A stretch of DNA of 64,000 nt from a bacterium (GTDB taxonomy: Bacteria > Actinomycetota > Acidimicrobiia > Acidimicrobiales > Bin134), in assembly GCA_026705465.1 (NCBI GenBank), contig JAPPAP010000001.1, positions 62,001-126,000 on the forward strand, read 5' to 3'. Below, one piece after another: positions 35,740-45,352 of this stretch (position 1 is the stretch's first letter; each line of letters opens with the position of its first letter). The translations under genes and the position numbers were made by a program. A model generated the notes under the pieces. That model was not told where the DNA came from. It saw only the letters and a program-made list of their open reading frames with translations, and searched no databases.

Positions 35740-35782
35740 TACCGAACATGCCCCCCACTTTGTTTTTTGTTTGGGAGTAGGT

Positions 35783-36418
35783 TTGGCGGGAGTGCGGACG
35801 TGGTCTCGGTTTCGGGGTACTCGGGATGGACAGGTGCTGCGCGGTTCTCGGGTAGAGCTGCGTCCCCTGACCGAGAGTGACTTCATCGAGTGGCAGGCAG
35901 TGCGTCGGGCCAACCGGGACTGGCTCACACCATGGGAGCCCACTCCACCCAGCACCCAACCCGATGTAGTGGAAGACCGCTTGGCTTTCGCCGCCCGGTG
36001 CAGTGCCCGAGACCGGGAGCGCCAGATGGATGCCGCCTATGGGTTCGGTGTATTCGCCGAGGGTTGTCTGGTGGGGGAGATGAACCTGTCGGGGGTGCAA
36101 CGGGGACCGTTCCAAAGCGGCCATGTGGGGTATTGGATCGACCAGCGTCACGCTGGACGCGAGTATGCCCCTGAGGCATTGGTGGTGGTGCTGGACTACG
36201 CCTTTGAGACACTGGGGTTGCACCGGGTTCAGATCAACATAATCCCCCGCAACCAGGCCAGCCGCCGGGTGGTGGAGAAGCTGGGTATCCGCGACGAGGG
36301 CGTCGCCCTGCGCTACCTGGAGATCAACGGCTGTTGGGAAGACCATGTTCGCTACGCCATCACCGCAGAGGAGTGGCAGCAACGAGGACCGGAGCTGGTA
36401 GCCGGCTGGATGAGCTAG
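35783..36418 (+). CDS. GNAT acetyltransferase (RimJ/RimL type)
   Basis: The ~211-residue protein has the RimJ-like GNAT pattern: GSRVELRPLTESDF at the start, GHVGYWIDQRHAGREYAPEAL around the acetyl-CoA-binding turn, GLHRVQINIIPRNQASRRVVEKLG near the end (family motif), then WEDHVRYAIT. It probably acetylates an N-terminal or other amine. I chose TTG 35783 with GGGAG five bases upstream; GTG 35792 and GTG 35834 are possible. Upstream in-frame sequence lies within the inverted-repeat element and is not protein-like. Confidence 0.85.
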   Translation: MAGVRTWSRFRGTRDGQVLRGSRVELRPLTESDFIEWQAVRRANRDWLTPWEPTPPSTQPDVVEDRLAFAARCSARDRERQMDAAYGFGVFAEGCLVGEMNLSGVQRGPFQSGHVGYWIDQRHAGREYAPEALVVVLDYAFETLGLHRVQINIIPRNQASRRVVEKLGIRDEGVALRYLEINGCWEDHVRYAITAEEWQQRGPELVAGWMS

Positions 36419-36422
36419 TCGG

Positions 36423-37181
36423 CTAGCTCGACTTGCTTATGGTCTCCTTGAGGGCGGCCACCCGCTCTTTGAATTCGGGCTGCTTCATCGACCAGGCCTG
36501 CGGATCGACTTCACGGGCCACTGCCGCGGCACTGTCGGCAATCCCGCCCATGTCGATGATTGTCTCTTTCATGGCCTTGGTAAGTTCTCGCGGCGCCTGG
36601 GCGGGGCGGCGGGCCATGCGCCTGGCTTCATCCAGCAGCGCGTCATCGTCCACGCATCTCCAAGCCAGTCCGATCTCAGCAGCCCGCGGTCCGTCAAGCC
36701 TCTCGCCGAACACCGCCATGGCCATGGCCGTCTGACGGTCGCAGATGTTTTGCAGCCGCCAGGTGTGACCGCCGCCAGGGTGGATGGCGATCTGGAGAAA
36801 CCGGCTCTCGAACATCGCACTGTGTCCGGCCAGAATCACATCGCAGGCCAGCGCGAAGTTCATGCCGGCTCCAACCGCAGAGCCGTTCACCGCGGCCACC
36901 GTGGGGAGCGGGGTGTGGGCGACCCGCAGGAAGCCGGCGTAGATGGAGCTCAGCCTCTTGGGATCGTCAGCGGCCAGCAGCTCGTCCAAGTTGGCGCCCG
37001 CCGAAAACGCCGGCGGGGCACCGGTGAGGACCACCGCCCCCACCGATTCATCGGCCTCCACGCGGTCGAACACTGCGTCGAGCTCGCGGTTCATCTCCAG
37101 GCTGACCGCATTTCGCACCTCGGGGTGGTTGAGGGTCACGGTGGCAACACTGTCTTCGATCTCGCAGAGCACAAGAGCCAT
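36423..37181 (-). CDS. enoyl-CoA hydratase/isomerase family protein
   Basis: The 252-residue protein is a crotonase: VATVTLNHPEVRNAVSLEM, PPAFSAGANLDELL (first oxyanion-hole segment), VAAVNGSAVGAGMNFALACD (second). It acts on an acyl-CoA substrate that is not specified by the sequence. It converges on the acetyltransferase gene with a 4-bp gap. Confidence 0.92.
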   Translation of the reverse strand: MALVLCEIEDSVATVTLNHPEVRNAVSLEMNRELDAVFDRVEADESVGAVVLTGAPPAFSAGANLDELLAADDPKRLSSIYAGFLRVAHTPLPTVAAVNGSAVGAGMNFALACDVILAGHSAMFESRFLQIAIHPGGGHTWRLQNICDRQTAMAMAVFGERLDGPRAAEIGLAWRCVDDDALLDEARRMARRPAQAPRELTKAMKETIIDMGGIADSAAAVAREVDPQAWSMKQPEFKERVAALKETISKSS

Positions 37182-37218
37182 GCCATGACAATAGGGGTGC
37201 AGCGAATAAGTTGGCGCA

Positions 37219-38451
37219 GTGACCGATTCCCGGCCTCCTCGACGCGCGCGGCAAGCGCTGTCGTACCGGAATTATCGCCTGTTCATCTCCGGGGCCCTTA
37301 TCTCCAACTCCGGCGTTTGGGTGCAGATGATCGCGCTGGCCTTTGTGATCGAGGATCTCACCGACAGCGGGACCTGGGTGGGATTGGCCGCCATGATGCA
37401 GACACTGCCGGCGGTGTTCTTGGGGATGGTCGGCGGGGCGCTGGCCGATCGCTTCCCCCGGCGGATCTTGCTGACTTTCACCAACTTGGCCCAAGCGCTC
37501 ATCGCCATGGGGTTTGCGGCTATGTGGGCTTCGGGAATCGACCGTCCGGCGGCCTACATTGCCCTAGGAGTGGTGAACGGCTGCGTGAATGGCATCCAGC
37601 TTCCCGCCTGGCAGGCCTTCGTCAGCGAACTGGTTCCTCGTGGCGCTCTCTTGAACGCCGTCACCTTGAACTCGGCCCAGTTCAACGCCTCTCGAGCGGT
37701 CGGGCCCATGATCGGTGGGATCGTGCTGGCGATAGGCGGTCCTGGCTGGTGCTTCTTCACCAACTCGCTGACGTATGTGCCCGCGGTCTTGGCTCTAGTC
37801 CTCATCCAAGTGCCCCGACTGGCGCCGGCGGAGGGCGACAGGCCGAATGTATTCAGAGATGCCGCGGCGGCGGTGCGCTATGCCGCTGATCAACCCGGCA
37901 TCCGCTTGTCCATATTGATTGCCGGGGTGATTGCCTTTTTTGGCCAGCCAATTATCCACTTAGTGGTGATCTTTGCCAATGACGTGTTCATGGTGGGCGA
38001 AACCCATTACGGCATCCTGGCTGCGGCTACCGGTGTGGGAGCGATGCTCAACACTCCGTTTGTGGCGGGGAGGGGAAGTCGGGTGCCCCGCAGCCGTCTC
38101 GTGGGATTCGGCTGGCCGATTTATGGCATCGCCCTGCTGGGGTTCGCGCTGTCTCCCCACTACTGGTTGGCGGTGGTGGCTCTGGCTGTATTGGGGGCAT
38201 CGCACATTGCCACTGCCGCCACGCTCAATACCGTTATCCAGCTTCAGGTGGAAGAGGCTTTGCGAGCCAAGGTATTGGCCCTGTACCTCATCACCTTGTT
38301 GGCCGGGCTTCCCCTCGGCGCCCAGCTTCAGGGTTTCTTGGCCGATTTGATCGGCCCCCGGATCGCCGTGGGTGGGGCCGGGGTGCTGTTGGCCTCCACC
38401 GCTCTTTGGTGGGTGATCAGCGGTCGAACCAAGGTTCTCAATCTCGAATGA
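37219..38451 (+). CDS. MFS transporter (DUF894/enterobactin-exporter type)
   Basis: The 410-residue protein shows an MFS fold of the DUF894 type: ALSYRNYRLFISGALISNSG at the start, GGALADRFPRRILLTFTN between segments 2 and 3, and VNGCVNGIQLPAWQAFVSEL. It is probably an efflux transporter. GTG 37219 lies 37 bp from the divergent crotonase start. Confidence 0.88.
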   Translation: MTDSRPPRRARQALSYRNYRLFISGALISNSGVWVQMIALAFVIEDLTDSGTWVGLAAMMQTLPAVFLGMVGGALADRFPRRILLTFTNLAQALIAMGFAAMWASGIDRPAAYIALGVVNGCVNGIQLPAWQAFVSELVPRGALLNAVTLNSAQFNASRAVGPMIGGIVLAIGGPGWCFFTNSLTYVPAVLALVLIQVPRLAPAEGDRPNVFRDAAAAVRYAADQPGIRLSILIAGVIAFFGQPIIHLVVIFANDVFMVGETHYGILAAATGVGAMLNTPFVAGRGSRVPRSRLVGFGWPIYGIALLGFALSPHYWLAVVALAVLGASHIATAATLNTVIQLQVEEALRAKVLALYLITLLAGLPLGAQLQGFLADLIGPRIAVGGAGVLLASTALWWVISGRTKVLNLE

Positions 38452-38494
38452 GCTCGGAAGGAGAAACTGTCACTCCTGTCGGGATACTGGATGT

Positions 38495-38902
38495 ATGAAG
38501 GAAAACAAGGAGACCAACAAGGAGACCAAGGGGAATACGTCCCAGGGAATGAGGGTCATCCACGGCGACAACAGCGAGCCGGACAACAGCACTGGTCGAT
38601 GCTTGGCGTTCGCCGAGGCTGCCCGGCAGCTGGGGATGGCGGCGCGAGGCCAAGGGCTGACTGTGCCCAGCTTCCGCAGCCCGCCCCGAGAGGTTGGCCG
38701 TCGCCGCACGCTGGCCCGCCATTCCGACGGCTCGGTGACCGTCGCGGTAATGGTGCGAAACCGTCACTGGGTCGCTGTGCTGGCGGACATGATCGAAGGC
38801 GTGGTCGTTGCCAACCAGATGGCCGGCATCGCCGCCGAAGCGCTGCGGGATCAACTCTGGGAGGCTCTGGAAGGAGAATCAGCCCAGCGCGAGGCGGCCT
38901 GA
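38495..38902 (+). CDS. conserved-looking protein of unknown function
   Basis: The 135-residue protein has a polar, Lys/Asn/Glu-rich N-terminus (MKENKETNKETKGNTSQ), a central helix (CLAFAEAARQLGMAARGQGL), a basic segment (FRSPPREVGRRRTLARH) and a compact C-terminal region (VTVAVMVRNRHWVAVLADMI). I cannot assign a family. It is preceded by a GGAAGGAGA-like ribosome site some 35 bp upstream and followed by the epimerase gene. Confidence 0.72.
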   Translation: MKENKETNKETKGNTSQGMRVIHGDNSEPDNSTGRCLAFAEAARQLGMAARGQGLTVPSFRSPPREVGRRRTLARHSDGSVTVAVMVRNRHWVAVLADMIEGVVVANQMAGIAAEALRDQLWEALEGESAQREAA

Positions 38903-38957
38903 TCAGCCGACGTCAACAGCAAGATTCGACCGAGGATCGGCCTACAATGACCGAGCC

Positions 38958-39359
38958 ATGCTCCTCACTGAGATCGACCACGTTGCCATTGCAGTCCACG
39001 ACTTGGAGCAGGCCATCTCTTTCTATGAGACGGCTTTTGGGGCTTCTGTGGCGCACCGCGAGATCGTGGAACGCGACGGCGTGGAAGAGGCTCTGATCAA
39101 GGTGGCCGACTCCTATGTCCAGCTCACCGCGGCCACCCGGGAGGATTCGCCCGTCGCCAAGTTCTTGGACAAGCGGGGCGAGGGCATTCACCACATCGGC
39201 TACCGGGTGGACGATTGCGCTGCCGCCTTGGAGTCCATGGTCGCGGCTGGGGCTACTGCCATCGATGCCGAGCCCCGTCCTGGCTCTCGGGGAACCACCG
39301 TCGCCTTCATCCATCCCAAAGGTGCCTTCGGCACCCTCATCGAACTGGTTCAAGAATAG
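38958..39359 (+). CDS. mce: methylmalonyl-CoA epimerase
   Basis: The 133-residue protein is a vicinal-oxygen-chelate protein of the methylmalonyl-CoA epimerase type: EIDHVAIAVHDLEQAISFYE with the first metal His, GEGIHHIGYRVDD with a second, and GTLIELVQE with the metal Glu. It interconverts (R)- and (S)-methylmalonyl-CoA in propionyl-CoA breakdown. Confidence 0.92.
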   Translation: MLLTEIDHVAIAVHDLEQAISFYETAFGASVAHREIVERDGVEEALIKVADSYVQLTAATREDSPVAKFLDKRGEGIHHIGYRVDDCAAALESMVAAGATAIDAEPRPGSRGTTVAFIHPKGAFGTLIELVQE

Positions 39360-39388
39360 TTTTTCCTTCCAAACCGTAAACTTGGTTC

Positions 39389-41518
39389 GTGGCGATGCGA
39401 CGGGCTGCCTTGATTGTGGAGGGCATGACTTGTTCGGCTTGTGTGTCGCGCGTTGAGCGCAGCCTGAACGCAGTCGACGGGGTCGTCGAAGCCCGCGTGA
39501 ACTACGCCTCGGGCCGCGCCTCGGTGGCTTGCAATGAGACCGTCGCCGATGCCCAATTGGAAGCTGCTGTGGTCTCCGCCGGTTACTCAGCACGCGTTCC
39601 CCAAGGTCTCGACGTCGAGCTTGCTGCCCAGCCCGTCGAACTGCGGCGGCTTGTAGCAGCTGGAGTGATGGGCGTGGTCGTGCTGCTGCTGACCATGGCT
39701 AATCCTTTTGCCTTTGACCTGGGTTTTTCCGCGTCGGATTGGCTGGCCGCGGTGTTGAGTGCCGCGGTGGTCTTCTGGTTGGGATGGGGATTCCACCGGC
39801 GAGCCTGGGCACAGCTCCACCATCGAACTGCCACCATGGACACTCTGGTGTCGGTGGGCACCGCTTCGTCATGGGTTTGGTCCACGGTGGTGCTGGCCGC
39901 ACAGATCGGTGACGGCCACCTCTATTTCGAGACCGGTTCGGTGATCGTGGTGCTGGTATTGCTCGGCCGGCATTTGGAATTCCGGGCTCGCCGCCGGTCG
40001 GGGGATGCCCTGCGGGCTATGGCCGAGCTGGTTGCCCCCGTTGCCCGCCTCGAAGACGGAACCGATATTCCGGTGGCCAGTCTGCAAGTAGGAACCAGGT
40101 TCGTTGTGCGTCCGGGCGAGAAGATCGCCACTGACGGTGTGGTGGTCGAAGGCTTCTCGGCAGTGGACATCTCTCTTGTCACCGGTGAGCCGGTCCCGGT
40201 CGAGGTTGGCCCCGGAGACGCTGTGCTCGGTGCCTCGGTCAACGCCAACGGATCGCTGGTGGTGCAGGCCACCGGGGTGGGGGCCGACACCGTTCTGGCC
40301 CGGATCATGCAGCTGGTAGAGCAGGCCCAGACCAATCGAACCCGCATCCAGCGGTTGGCCGATCGCCTCTCGGCGGTATTCGTGCCTGCCGCAGTGGTGA
40401 TCGCGGTGGCCACGTTGATCGGCTGGTTGACCGCTGGACAGCCCTCTTCCGAGGCATTTACCGCCGCGGTGGCGGTGTTGATCGTGGCCTGTCCGTGCGC
40501 ATTGGGCTTGGCCACTCCATTAGCGGTGATGGTCGGCACCGGGCGGGGATCGCAGCTTGGGATCATCCTCAAGGGCGGCGAGATGCTGGAGGACACCCGG
40601 CAGCTCGACACGGTGGTTTTTGACAAGACGGGGACCGTTACCGAGGCTCGCATGGAGGTGGTGGGCATCGATGCTCCCGGAGGGGACCCCGACGAGCTGC
40701 TGGCGTTGGCCGCGTCGGTGGAGGCCCGGTCGGAGCACCCCATCGGGCGGGCCATTGCCGCGGCGACCGACGCTGGGCGAGCGGTCACCGGTTTCGAGAA
40801 CCACCCCGGTTCAGGTGCTGTCGGCACGGTGGAAGGCACGGAGGTTCGAGTGGGCAGCAGAGACCTGTTCGACCAGGTGCCCGAGGCAGTGGAGTTGGCT
40901 GCGGCCGAAGTAGAGGCCATGGGTCGGGTGGCAGTGCTGGTCGGTCGGGGATCGGTGGCCGAGGCAGTGATAACCGTGGACGACCGATTGCGGGATTCCG
41001 CTCCCGCCGCGGTGGCCGCGCTCAAGTCCCTTGGGCTCGACACCGTGCTGCTGACCGGAGACCATCCCCGCCGGGCCCAAGCGGCCGGCGACGAGCTGGG
41101 GATTGATCGGGTGGTGCCCGGTGTCGGGCCCGATGGCAAGGCCGCCGAGATCGCCCGCCTGCAAGCCGAGGGCCGCCGGGTGGCCATGGTGGGTGATGGC
41201 ATCAACGACGCCCCTGCCCTCAGCCAGGCCGACATCGGCATCGCCATGGGCACCGGCACCGATGTGGCTGCCGAAGCTGCCGACCTCACCATCATGTCTT
41301 CCGACCTGAGCGTGGTGGCCGATGCCATCGCGTTGAGTCGCCGGACCATGAACACCATCCGGGGCAACCTGTTCTGGGCCTTTGTCTACAACACCGCTGC
41401 CATTCCCCTGGCTGCGGCCGGAATCTTGGAACCGATCTACGCCGCGGCCGCCATGGTGGCCTCATCGCTGTTCGTGGTCACCAACAGCCTTCGCCTCCGC
41501 CGCTTCAACCGGCGTTAG
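39389..41518 (+). CDS. copA: copper-translocating P1B-type ATPase
   Basis: The 709-residue protein has one N-terminal heavy-metal domain with [12 protein letters not shown], eight predicted membrane segments, and the metal-binding CPC in [13 protein letters not shown] (near residue 368). The actuator motif is TGEP, the phosphorylated Asp is D412 in DKTGT, the SEHPIG motif binds the nucleotide, and [12 protein letters not shown] is present. The CPC site plus the CxxC metal domain argue for Cu(I) export. GTG 39389 or ATG 39395 can serve as start. Confidence 0.95.
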   Translation: MAMRRAALIVEGMTCSACVSRVERSLNAVDGVVEARVNYASGRASVACNETVADAQLEAAVVSAGYSARVPQGLDVELAAQPVELRRLVAAGVMGVVVLLLTMANPFAFDLGFSASDWLAAVLSAAVVFWLGWGFHRRAWAQLHHRTATMDTLVSVGTASSWVWSTVVLAAQIGDGHLYFETGSVIVVLVLLGRHLEFRARRRSGDALRAMAELVAPVARLEDGTDIPVASLQVGTRFVVRPGEKIATDGVVVEGFSAVDISLVTGEPVPVEVGPGDAVLGASVNANGSLVVQATGVGADTVLARIMQLVEQAQTNRTRIQRLADRLSAVFVPAAVVIAVATLIGWLTAGQPSSEAFTAAVAVLIVACPCALGLATPLAVMVGTGRGSQLGIILKGGEMLEDTRQLDTVVFDKTGTVTEARMEVVGIDAPGGDPDELLALAASVEARSEHPIGRAIAAATDAGRAVTGFENHPGSGAVGTVEGTEVRVGSRDLFDQVPEAVELAAAEVEAMGRVAVLVGRGSVAEAVITVDDRLRDSAPAAVAALKSLGLDTVLLTGDHPRRAQAAGDELGIDRVVPGVGPDGKAAEIARLQAEGRRVAMVGDGINDAPALSQADIGIAMGTGTDVAAEAADLTIMSSDLSVVADAIALSRRTMNTIRGNLFWAFVYNTAAIPLAAAGILEPIYAAAAMVASSLFVVTNSLRLRRFNRR

Positions 41519-41521
41519 CGG

Positions 41522-42586
41522 TTAGATATCGCCGGTTAGGAAAGCCAAAAGCACCTCATTGGTGCGCTCGGGGTCTTCTTCGGGGATGAAGTGGCCGCTG
41601 CCGGCGGGGCGGGCCCGGTAGTCGGGGAAGTGGTCCACGAAGGAGTCGGCGTAGGGGTTGCCGTGGGGGATGTGGTCGTCGGCGGGGAATCCGTCTTCGA
41701 ACGCCTGGGGCATCAAGAACGCCGAGTACAGGTACAGCGCGGGATGGGGGTAGGTGCGGCCGAGGTCCTCGGGGCCGTACACCGGGAACACTCCGAAGTC
41801 GGGGTGGCTGAAGAGCAGGCCGGGGTGGTTCCACATCTCGGCCACCTGGGCCGGTGTTCGGTACACCAGGTTGCCCTCGGCGTCGGGGAAATGAAACGGC
41901 AAGGCATCCCGGTAGTAGGAGACGGCGTGGAAATGGGCGCCGGGCTGGTCGAACGCCTCCCGGTAGTGCGCTACGTCGTCAGCGTTCCAATACTTGCTGG
42001 GGTCCCAGTCGGCCATGGCCCCGCCGGGGTCTTGGGCATCGCTGTCTGCCACCGGGGCTTTCCATGGAGAGTGGGGCGGCGGGCCGTAGCTGCCCTCGAC
42101 GCCGCCGAAGATCGAGTTGATGAACTCGCCGGCGTGGCGCTCCCAGAACTGCTCGGCCTCGGGCTCGCACTTGAACCAATATCCGTGGATGCCCCACGGG
42201 ATCCACACTGTGCACAGAGTGTCGATCAGGCCCAGCCGGGTGAACCGGTCGGGATATTCCAAGGCCGCCTTGAAGGCGATGACCCCGCCCCAGTCGTGTC
42301 CCACCAGCGAGCAGGTCTCGATGCCCAGGGCGTCGATGAAGTCCACGATGTCGCGGGCCAGCAGGTCGCGGGTGACCCGGATGCGGGGCTTGTCGGTGCC
42401 GCCGTAGCCCCGGGTGTCAGGAGCGTAGACCCGGTAGTGCTCGGCCAGCACCGGGATCTGATGTCGCCACATGTGAGAGGTCTGCGGAAAGCCGTGCAAC
42501 AGCACTACCGGGGGTGCCGCCTCGTCGCCAGCGGCCAGATAGTGGAACCGCAGACCGGCGGTTTCGACGTAGTGGGACTCGATCAT
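41522..42586 (-). CDS. alpha/beta hydrolase, epoxide hydrolase/haloalkane dehalogenase type
   Basis: The 354-residue protein has the HGFPQTSHMWRHQI oxyanion region, APDTRGYGGTDKP, and nucleophile elbow VGHDWGG with Asp as nucleophile, typical of epoxide hydrolases and dehalogenases. The catalytic His is probably in GSGHFIPEEDPE. It has a cap domain with many aromatic residues. Substrate unknown. It ends 3 bp from the copper ATPase stop (convergent). Originally it would have been divergent from the crotonase now at 51844. Confidence 0.9.
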   Translation of the reverse strand: MIESHYVETAGLRFHYLAAGDEAAPPVVLLHGFPQTSHMWRHQIPVLAEHYRVYAPDTRGYGGTDKPRIRVTRDLLARDIVDFIDALGIETCSLVGHDWGGVIAFKAALEYPDRFTRLGLIDTLCTVWIPWGIHGYWFKCEPEAEQFWERHAGEFINSIFGGVEGSYGPPPHSPWKAPVADSDAQDPGGAMADWDPSKYWNADDVAHYREAFDQPGAHFHAVSYYRDALPFHFPDAEGNLVYRTPAQVAEMWNHPGLLFSHPDFGVFPVYGPEDLGRTYPHPALYLYSAFLMPQAFEDGFPADDHIPHGNPYADSFVDHFPDYRARPAGSGHFIPEEDPERTNEVLLAFLTGDI

Positions 42587-42676
42587 GGATGCTCCTGAAA
42601 GGGGTATCGGGGGTACTTGACACTAGAACTGCGCCCGGCAGCGCACAGTATTCGCGGATGGGCGAGACTAGGGAAA

Positions 42677-42687
42677 TGGACTACCAG
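42677..42687. other. attL-type direct repeat
   Basis: TGGACTACCAG here repeats at 51845-51855. The preceding bases supply an A, making ATG-GAC-TAC-CAG, the likely original start of the crotonase gene now separated at the other end. The short open frame that follows (Met-Asp-Tyr-Gln...) stops after 17 codons in element DNA. Confidence 0.7.
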
Positions 42688-42780
42688 GACATTTCCTTTC
42701 GGCTCGGTGACCTGGGGTTTTGTCACTAGTTTGTCTCGTTTGGAGTTTCCTTTGGCCCCATTGCCTCGTACTGTGCTCGC

Positions 42781-43020
42781 ATGGAGACAAACACCAACCC
42801 CAACCCAAACACCACCGACTGCATCGGCTGCTACGGCGGCCACCACCAGGAGGGGTGCCCAGTATTCGAGGCGCACGACAGCCTCGCAGCCCACATCGAC
42901 GCACTGGTCGAACAGTTCGACCTCTGGGTCGGGAACGGCAGGCCCGAACACCTGGCCAATATCCACCACCACCTCACCGCCGGGAAGCTGGCGGTCGAGA
43001 ACCTTGAGCGGGCATCGTGA
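42781..43020 (+). CDS. small cysteine/histidine-rich protein
   Basis: The 79-residue protein has CIGCYGGHHQEGC in its N-terminal third, a likely small metal-binding site, then a helical segment (DSLAAHIDALVEQFDLWVG). Its stop overlaps the integrase start by 4 bp. Position next to the integrase suggests a helper or regulatory role, but I recognise no family. Confidence 0.7.
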   Translation: METNTNPNPNTTDCIGCYGGHHQEGCPVFEAHDSLAAHIDALVEQFDLWVGNGRPEHLANIHHHLTAGKLAVENLERAS

Positions 43021-44279
43021 CTGGCCGACTCACCGACGAACTGGTGGCCACCGCACCCGCTGGCACCTACGGCGACGGCAGGGGCGGGAACGGGCTGCGG
43101 CTGGTGGTCCAGCCGACCGGCTCCCGGTCTTGGGTCCAGCGGCTCCGCACCGAGGGAGGCCAACTGGTCAACCGGGGGCTGGGCAGCGCCGCCGAGGTGA
43201 CATTGACCCAGGCACGGGAGCGGGCAGCGGCCAACGCTGGCAAGGCCCCGACACCCGAAGCCCCGCCGACACCGCCCCCGCCCGCCGACTCTGAGTCGGT
43301 GCTGCGGCTCCAATTGGAACTGGCCCAGGCCGAGGCCGACAACTTGCGGCTCCGGCTCCAACTGGCCGAACAGCCGACAGCCCCGCCCCAGCCGACAGCC
43401 ATTCCCACACCGCCAGCCAGCGGCGGGCCGCTCCTGGCCGAGGTACTGGAACAGGTGATCGCCCACAAGCGACAGGGCTGGCGGGCGGGCAGCACCAGCG
43501 AGCGGACCTGGCGCACTCAGATGGGCTACTGCGACGGCCTCATGGCCACCCCAGTAGGCGGGATCGCCGCTGGCGACGTTCAGCGGGCCTTGGCTGGCCA
43601 GTCCCCGAACATCGCCCGCCTGAACCGGCAGCGGCTGTCGGCCTGCTTCCGGTGGGCGATGCTCCAGGGGTGGTGCCACGCCGACCCCGCCGCCGCTGTC
43701 GCCGGGTTCCTCCCGAAGCAGCCCGACACCGAACACCACGACGCACTCCCCCACACCGAGGTAGCCGCAGCGGTCGCCAAGGTCCGTGAGTCGGACAACT
43801 GGCAGGGGTCGCGCCTCGCTATCGAGTTCCTGGTTCTGACCGCCGCCCGCTCCGGGGAGGTCCGGGGGATGACCTGGGACGAGGTGGACCTAGACGAAGC
43901 GACCTGGACCGTTCCCGCCGACCGGATGAAGGCGGGCCGCACCCACCGGGTCGCACTGAGCGCCCAAGCGGTCGCCGTTCTGGAACAGGCACGGGACCTG
44001 GCCGACGGGTCGGGGCTGGTGTTCCCCTCCTACCGGGGCAAGCAGTTGGCCCCGGCAGCACTGGTCAAGATCACCAGGCCGCTCCTGGGGACGACCTGCC
44101 ACGGGTTCCGGTCGGCGTTCTCGGTCTGGGGCCACGAGTCGGGGTACCCGTCGGAGTTGATCGAAGCAGCCCTGGCCCACACCGACACGAACAAGGCCAG
44201 AGCCGCCTACGCCCGAACCGACTTGCTGGACCAGCGCCGCCCGGTCATGCAGGCGTGGGCTGACCACATCGACTCCTGA
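43017..44279 (+). CDS. int: tyrosine recombinase/integrase
   Basis: The 420-residue protein has a DUF4102-like N-terminal arm-binding region (LTDELVATAPAGTYGDGRGG), a Pro-rich linker with a coiled-coil stretch, a SAM-like core-binding domain and the catalytic domain. Active-site residues are visible: Arg in ARSGEVRG (near 279), H362xxR365 in CHGFRSAF, H388 in ALAHTD, and the nucleophile Y398 in AAYARTD. It should integrate and excise the element at TGGACTACCAG. GTG 43017 overlaps the upstream stop. Confidence 0.95.
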   Translation: MTGRLTDELVATAPAGTYGDGRGGNGLRLVVQPTGSRSWVQRLRTEGGQLVNRGLGSAAEVTLTQARERAAANAGKAPTPEAPPTPPPPADSESVLRLQLELAQAEADNLRLRLQLAEQPTAPPQPTAIPTPPASGGPLLAEVLEQVIAHKRQGWRAGSTSERTWRTQMGYCDGLMATPVGGIAAGDVQRALAGQSPNIARLNRQRLSACFRWAMLQGWCHADPAAAVAGFLPKQPDTEHHDALPHTEVAAAVAKVRESDNWQGSRLAIEFLVLTAARSGEVRGMTWDEVDLDEATWTVPADRMKAGRTHRVALSAQAVAVLEQARDLADGSGLVFPSYRGKQLAPAALVKITRPLLGTTCHGFRSAFSVWGHESGYPSELIEAALAHTDTNKARAAYARTDLLDQRRPVMQAWADHIDS

Positions 44280-44320
44280 CGAGCCATCGGGGGCAGGGCA
44301 AGGCCATAGCATGTCCGTTT

Positions 44321-44512
44321 ATGGACGCACCTCCGATCAGATACGTAAGCCAGGCCCAGGCCGCAGCGATTTTGGGCATGTCCGCGCGCACGTTCCGCCG
44401 CCGACGTGACGAGCGGGCCGACTTCCCCAGGCCGCGCGACTTCGGCGGGGGCATCAAGCGGTGGCGCATCTCCGACCTGGAGGCGTGGGCCGAGTCCCAG
44501 GCGGTCGGCTAG
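44321..44512 (+). CDS. AlpA/MerR-type HTH, probable excisionase
   Basis: The 63-residue protein is a small winged HTH of the AlpA/excisionase type: YVSQAQAAAILGMSARTFRR (start of the helix-turn-helix) and FGGGIKRWRISDLEAWAES, where the RWRISDLEAW end is typical. It likely assists excision or regulates the integrase. It lies 41 bp after int. Confidence 0.85.
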   Translation: MDAPPIRYVSQAQAAAILGMSARTFRRRRDERADFPRPRDFGGGIKRWRISDLEAWAESQAVG

Positions 44513-44522
44513 GGTCGGCCTA

Positions 44523-44765
44523 ATGATCTTCCGTAGGCGCACTTCACCCCCCCCCCCCCAGTCGTTCGCCATTTTTGGCCCGTTAGGCGAGTGGACTGAG
44601 AACACCGGCCCTGGAGTCCCTCGGTGCCAGCGGAACCCAGCGCATGAGATTGAGCCGGGCGATAAGGGCTGGCGCCATTACTCCGAGGCGGAGGACCGGG
44701 TTCTGTGGACGTGCGCTGACTGCGAGCCACCGACCAAGCCGGGTAAGCGTCGGCGGCGGCGGTGA
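44523..44765 (+). CDS. small putative zinc-binding protein with 5' poly-C tract
   Basis: The 80-residue frame starts MIFRRRTSPPPP and contains CQRNPAHEIEPGDKGW and WTCADCE, suggesting a zinc site. Codons 8-12 lie in a run of 13 cytosines (44547-44559), so the frame depends on exact tract length. Its stop overlaps the HTH gene start by 4 bp, which supports the frame as written. Confidence 0.62.
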   Translation: MIFRRRTSPPPPQSFAIFGPLGEWTENTGPGVPRCQRNPAHEIEPGDKGWRHYSEAEDRVLWTCADCEPPTKPGKRRRRR

Positions 44766-45352
44766 CTGCCGACACGCTCCCAGCCCTGCGGTCAGTCGAG
44801 GCCGTTCTTGCAAGCTCGTTCGACCTCCCCGCCGAGTTCCAAGAACTGGCCCAGTACCCGATTGAGTTCGTCCCGCTCACTGATGCCGAGGCCGCGATCC
44901 GCAGCGCCGACAAGCGGCTGCGGGACTTGGAGGGAACTGCGTCGAAACTGCTGGCGTGGCTCCGGTGGCATTGCACAGCGCCGGAGTCGGGCAACCCCGA
45001 CCGGATGACCCAGACCGCCTACGCCGAGCACGTCGGGGTCCAACAGGCGACCATCTCCCGCTACGTGAACGCCTGGAGGCTGTACGCCTCCGGTGAGTGC
45101 CAGTCGATCAGCGAGGCCCATTTCCGGGTCAAGCAAGGCCGAGCGGGCAAGTCGCTAGCCGAGCAGGTGTCGCCCATGATCGACTCCGAGGCCCGGTCGA
45201 AACTGTCGGCGTGGGTCCAAGCCGCCGACCCGTTGCACATGCCGCCAGGGGAGCGGGAGCAGTGGCTGCGGGACTTCGAGGGACTGGCCGAGGTCGCTGC
45301 GGCAGCGGTGGCCAAGCTGGGAGGCCGGGTGATCGAGGGGGATATACCCTAG
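44762..45352 (+). CDS. HTH DNA-binding protein
   Basis: The 196-residue protein has an HTH in its middle (TQTAYAEHVGVQQATISRYV, about residues 82-101), similar to ParB/KorB-like or Cro-like motifs. An N-terminal acidic helical region precedes it. The rest is helical and Ala-rich. A 26-bp palindrome overlaps its stop codon and could be its operator. I cannot assign a named family. GTG 44762 overlaps the upstream stop. Confidence 0.75.
   Translation: MTADTLPALRSVEAVLASSFDLPAEFQELAQYPIEFVPLTDAEAAIRSADKRLRDLEGTASKLLAWLRWHCTAPESGNPDRMTQTAYAEHVGVQQATISRYVNAWRLYASGECQSISEAHFRVKQGRAGKSLAEQVSPMIDSEARSKLSAWVQAADPLHMPPGEREQWLRDFEGLAEVAAAAVAKLGGRVIEGDIP

Noticed and set aside
41507-41537. AACCGGCG/CGCCGGTT inverted repeat between the copper ATPase and hydrolase genes as a terminator
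   Set aside because: It overlaps both coding ends, has a 15-nt loop and no T run; support is too weak for a feature.
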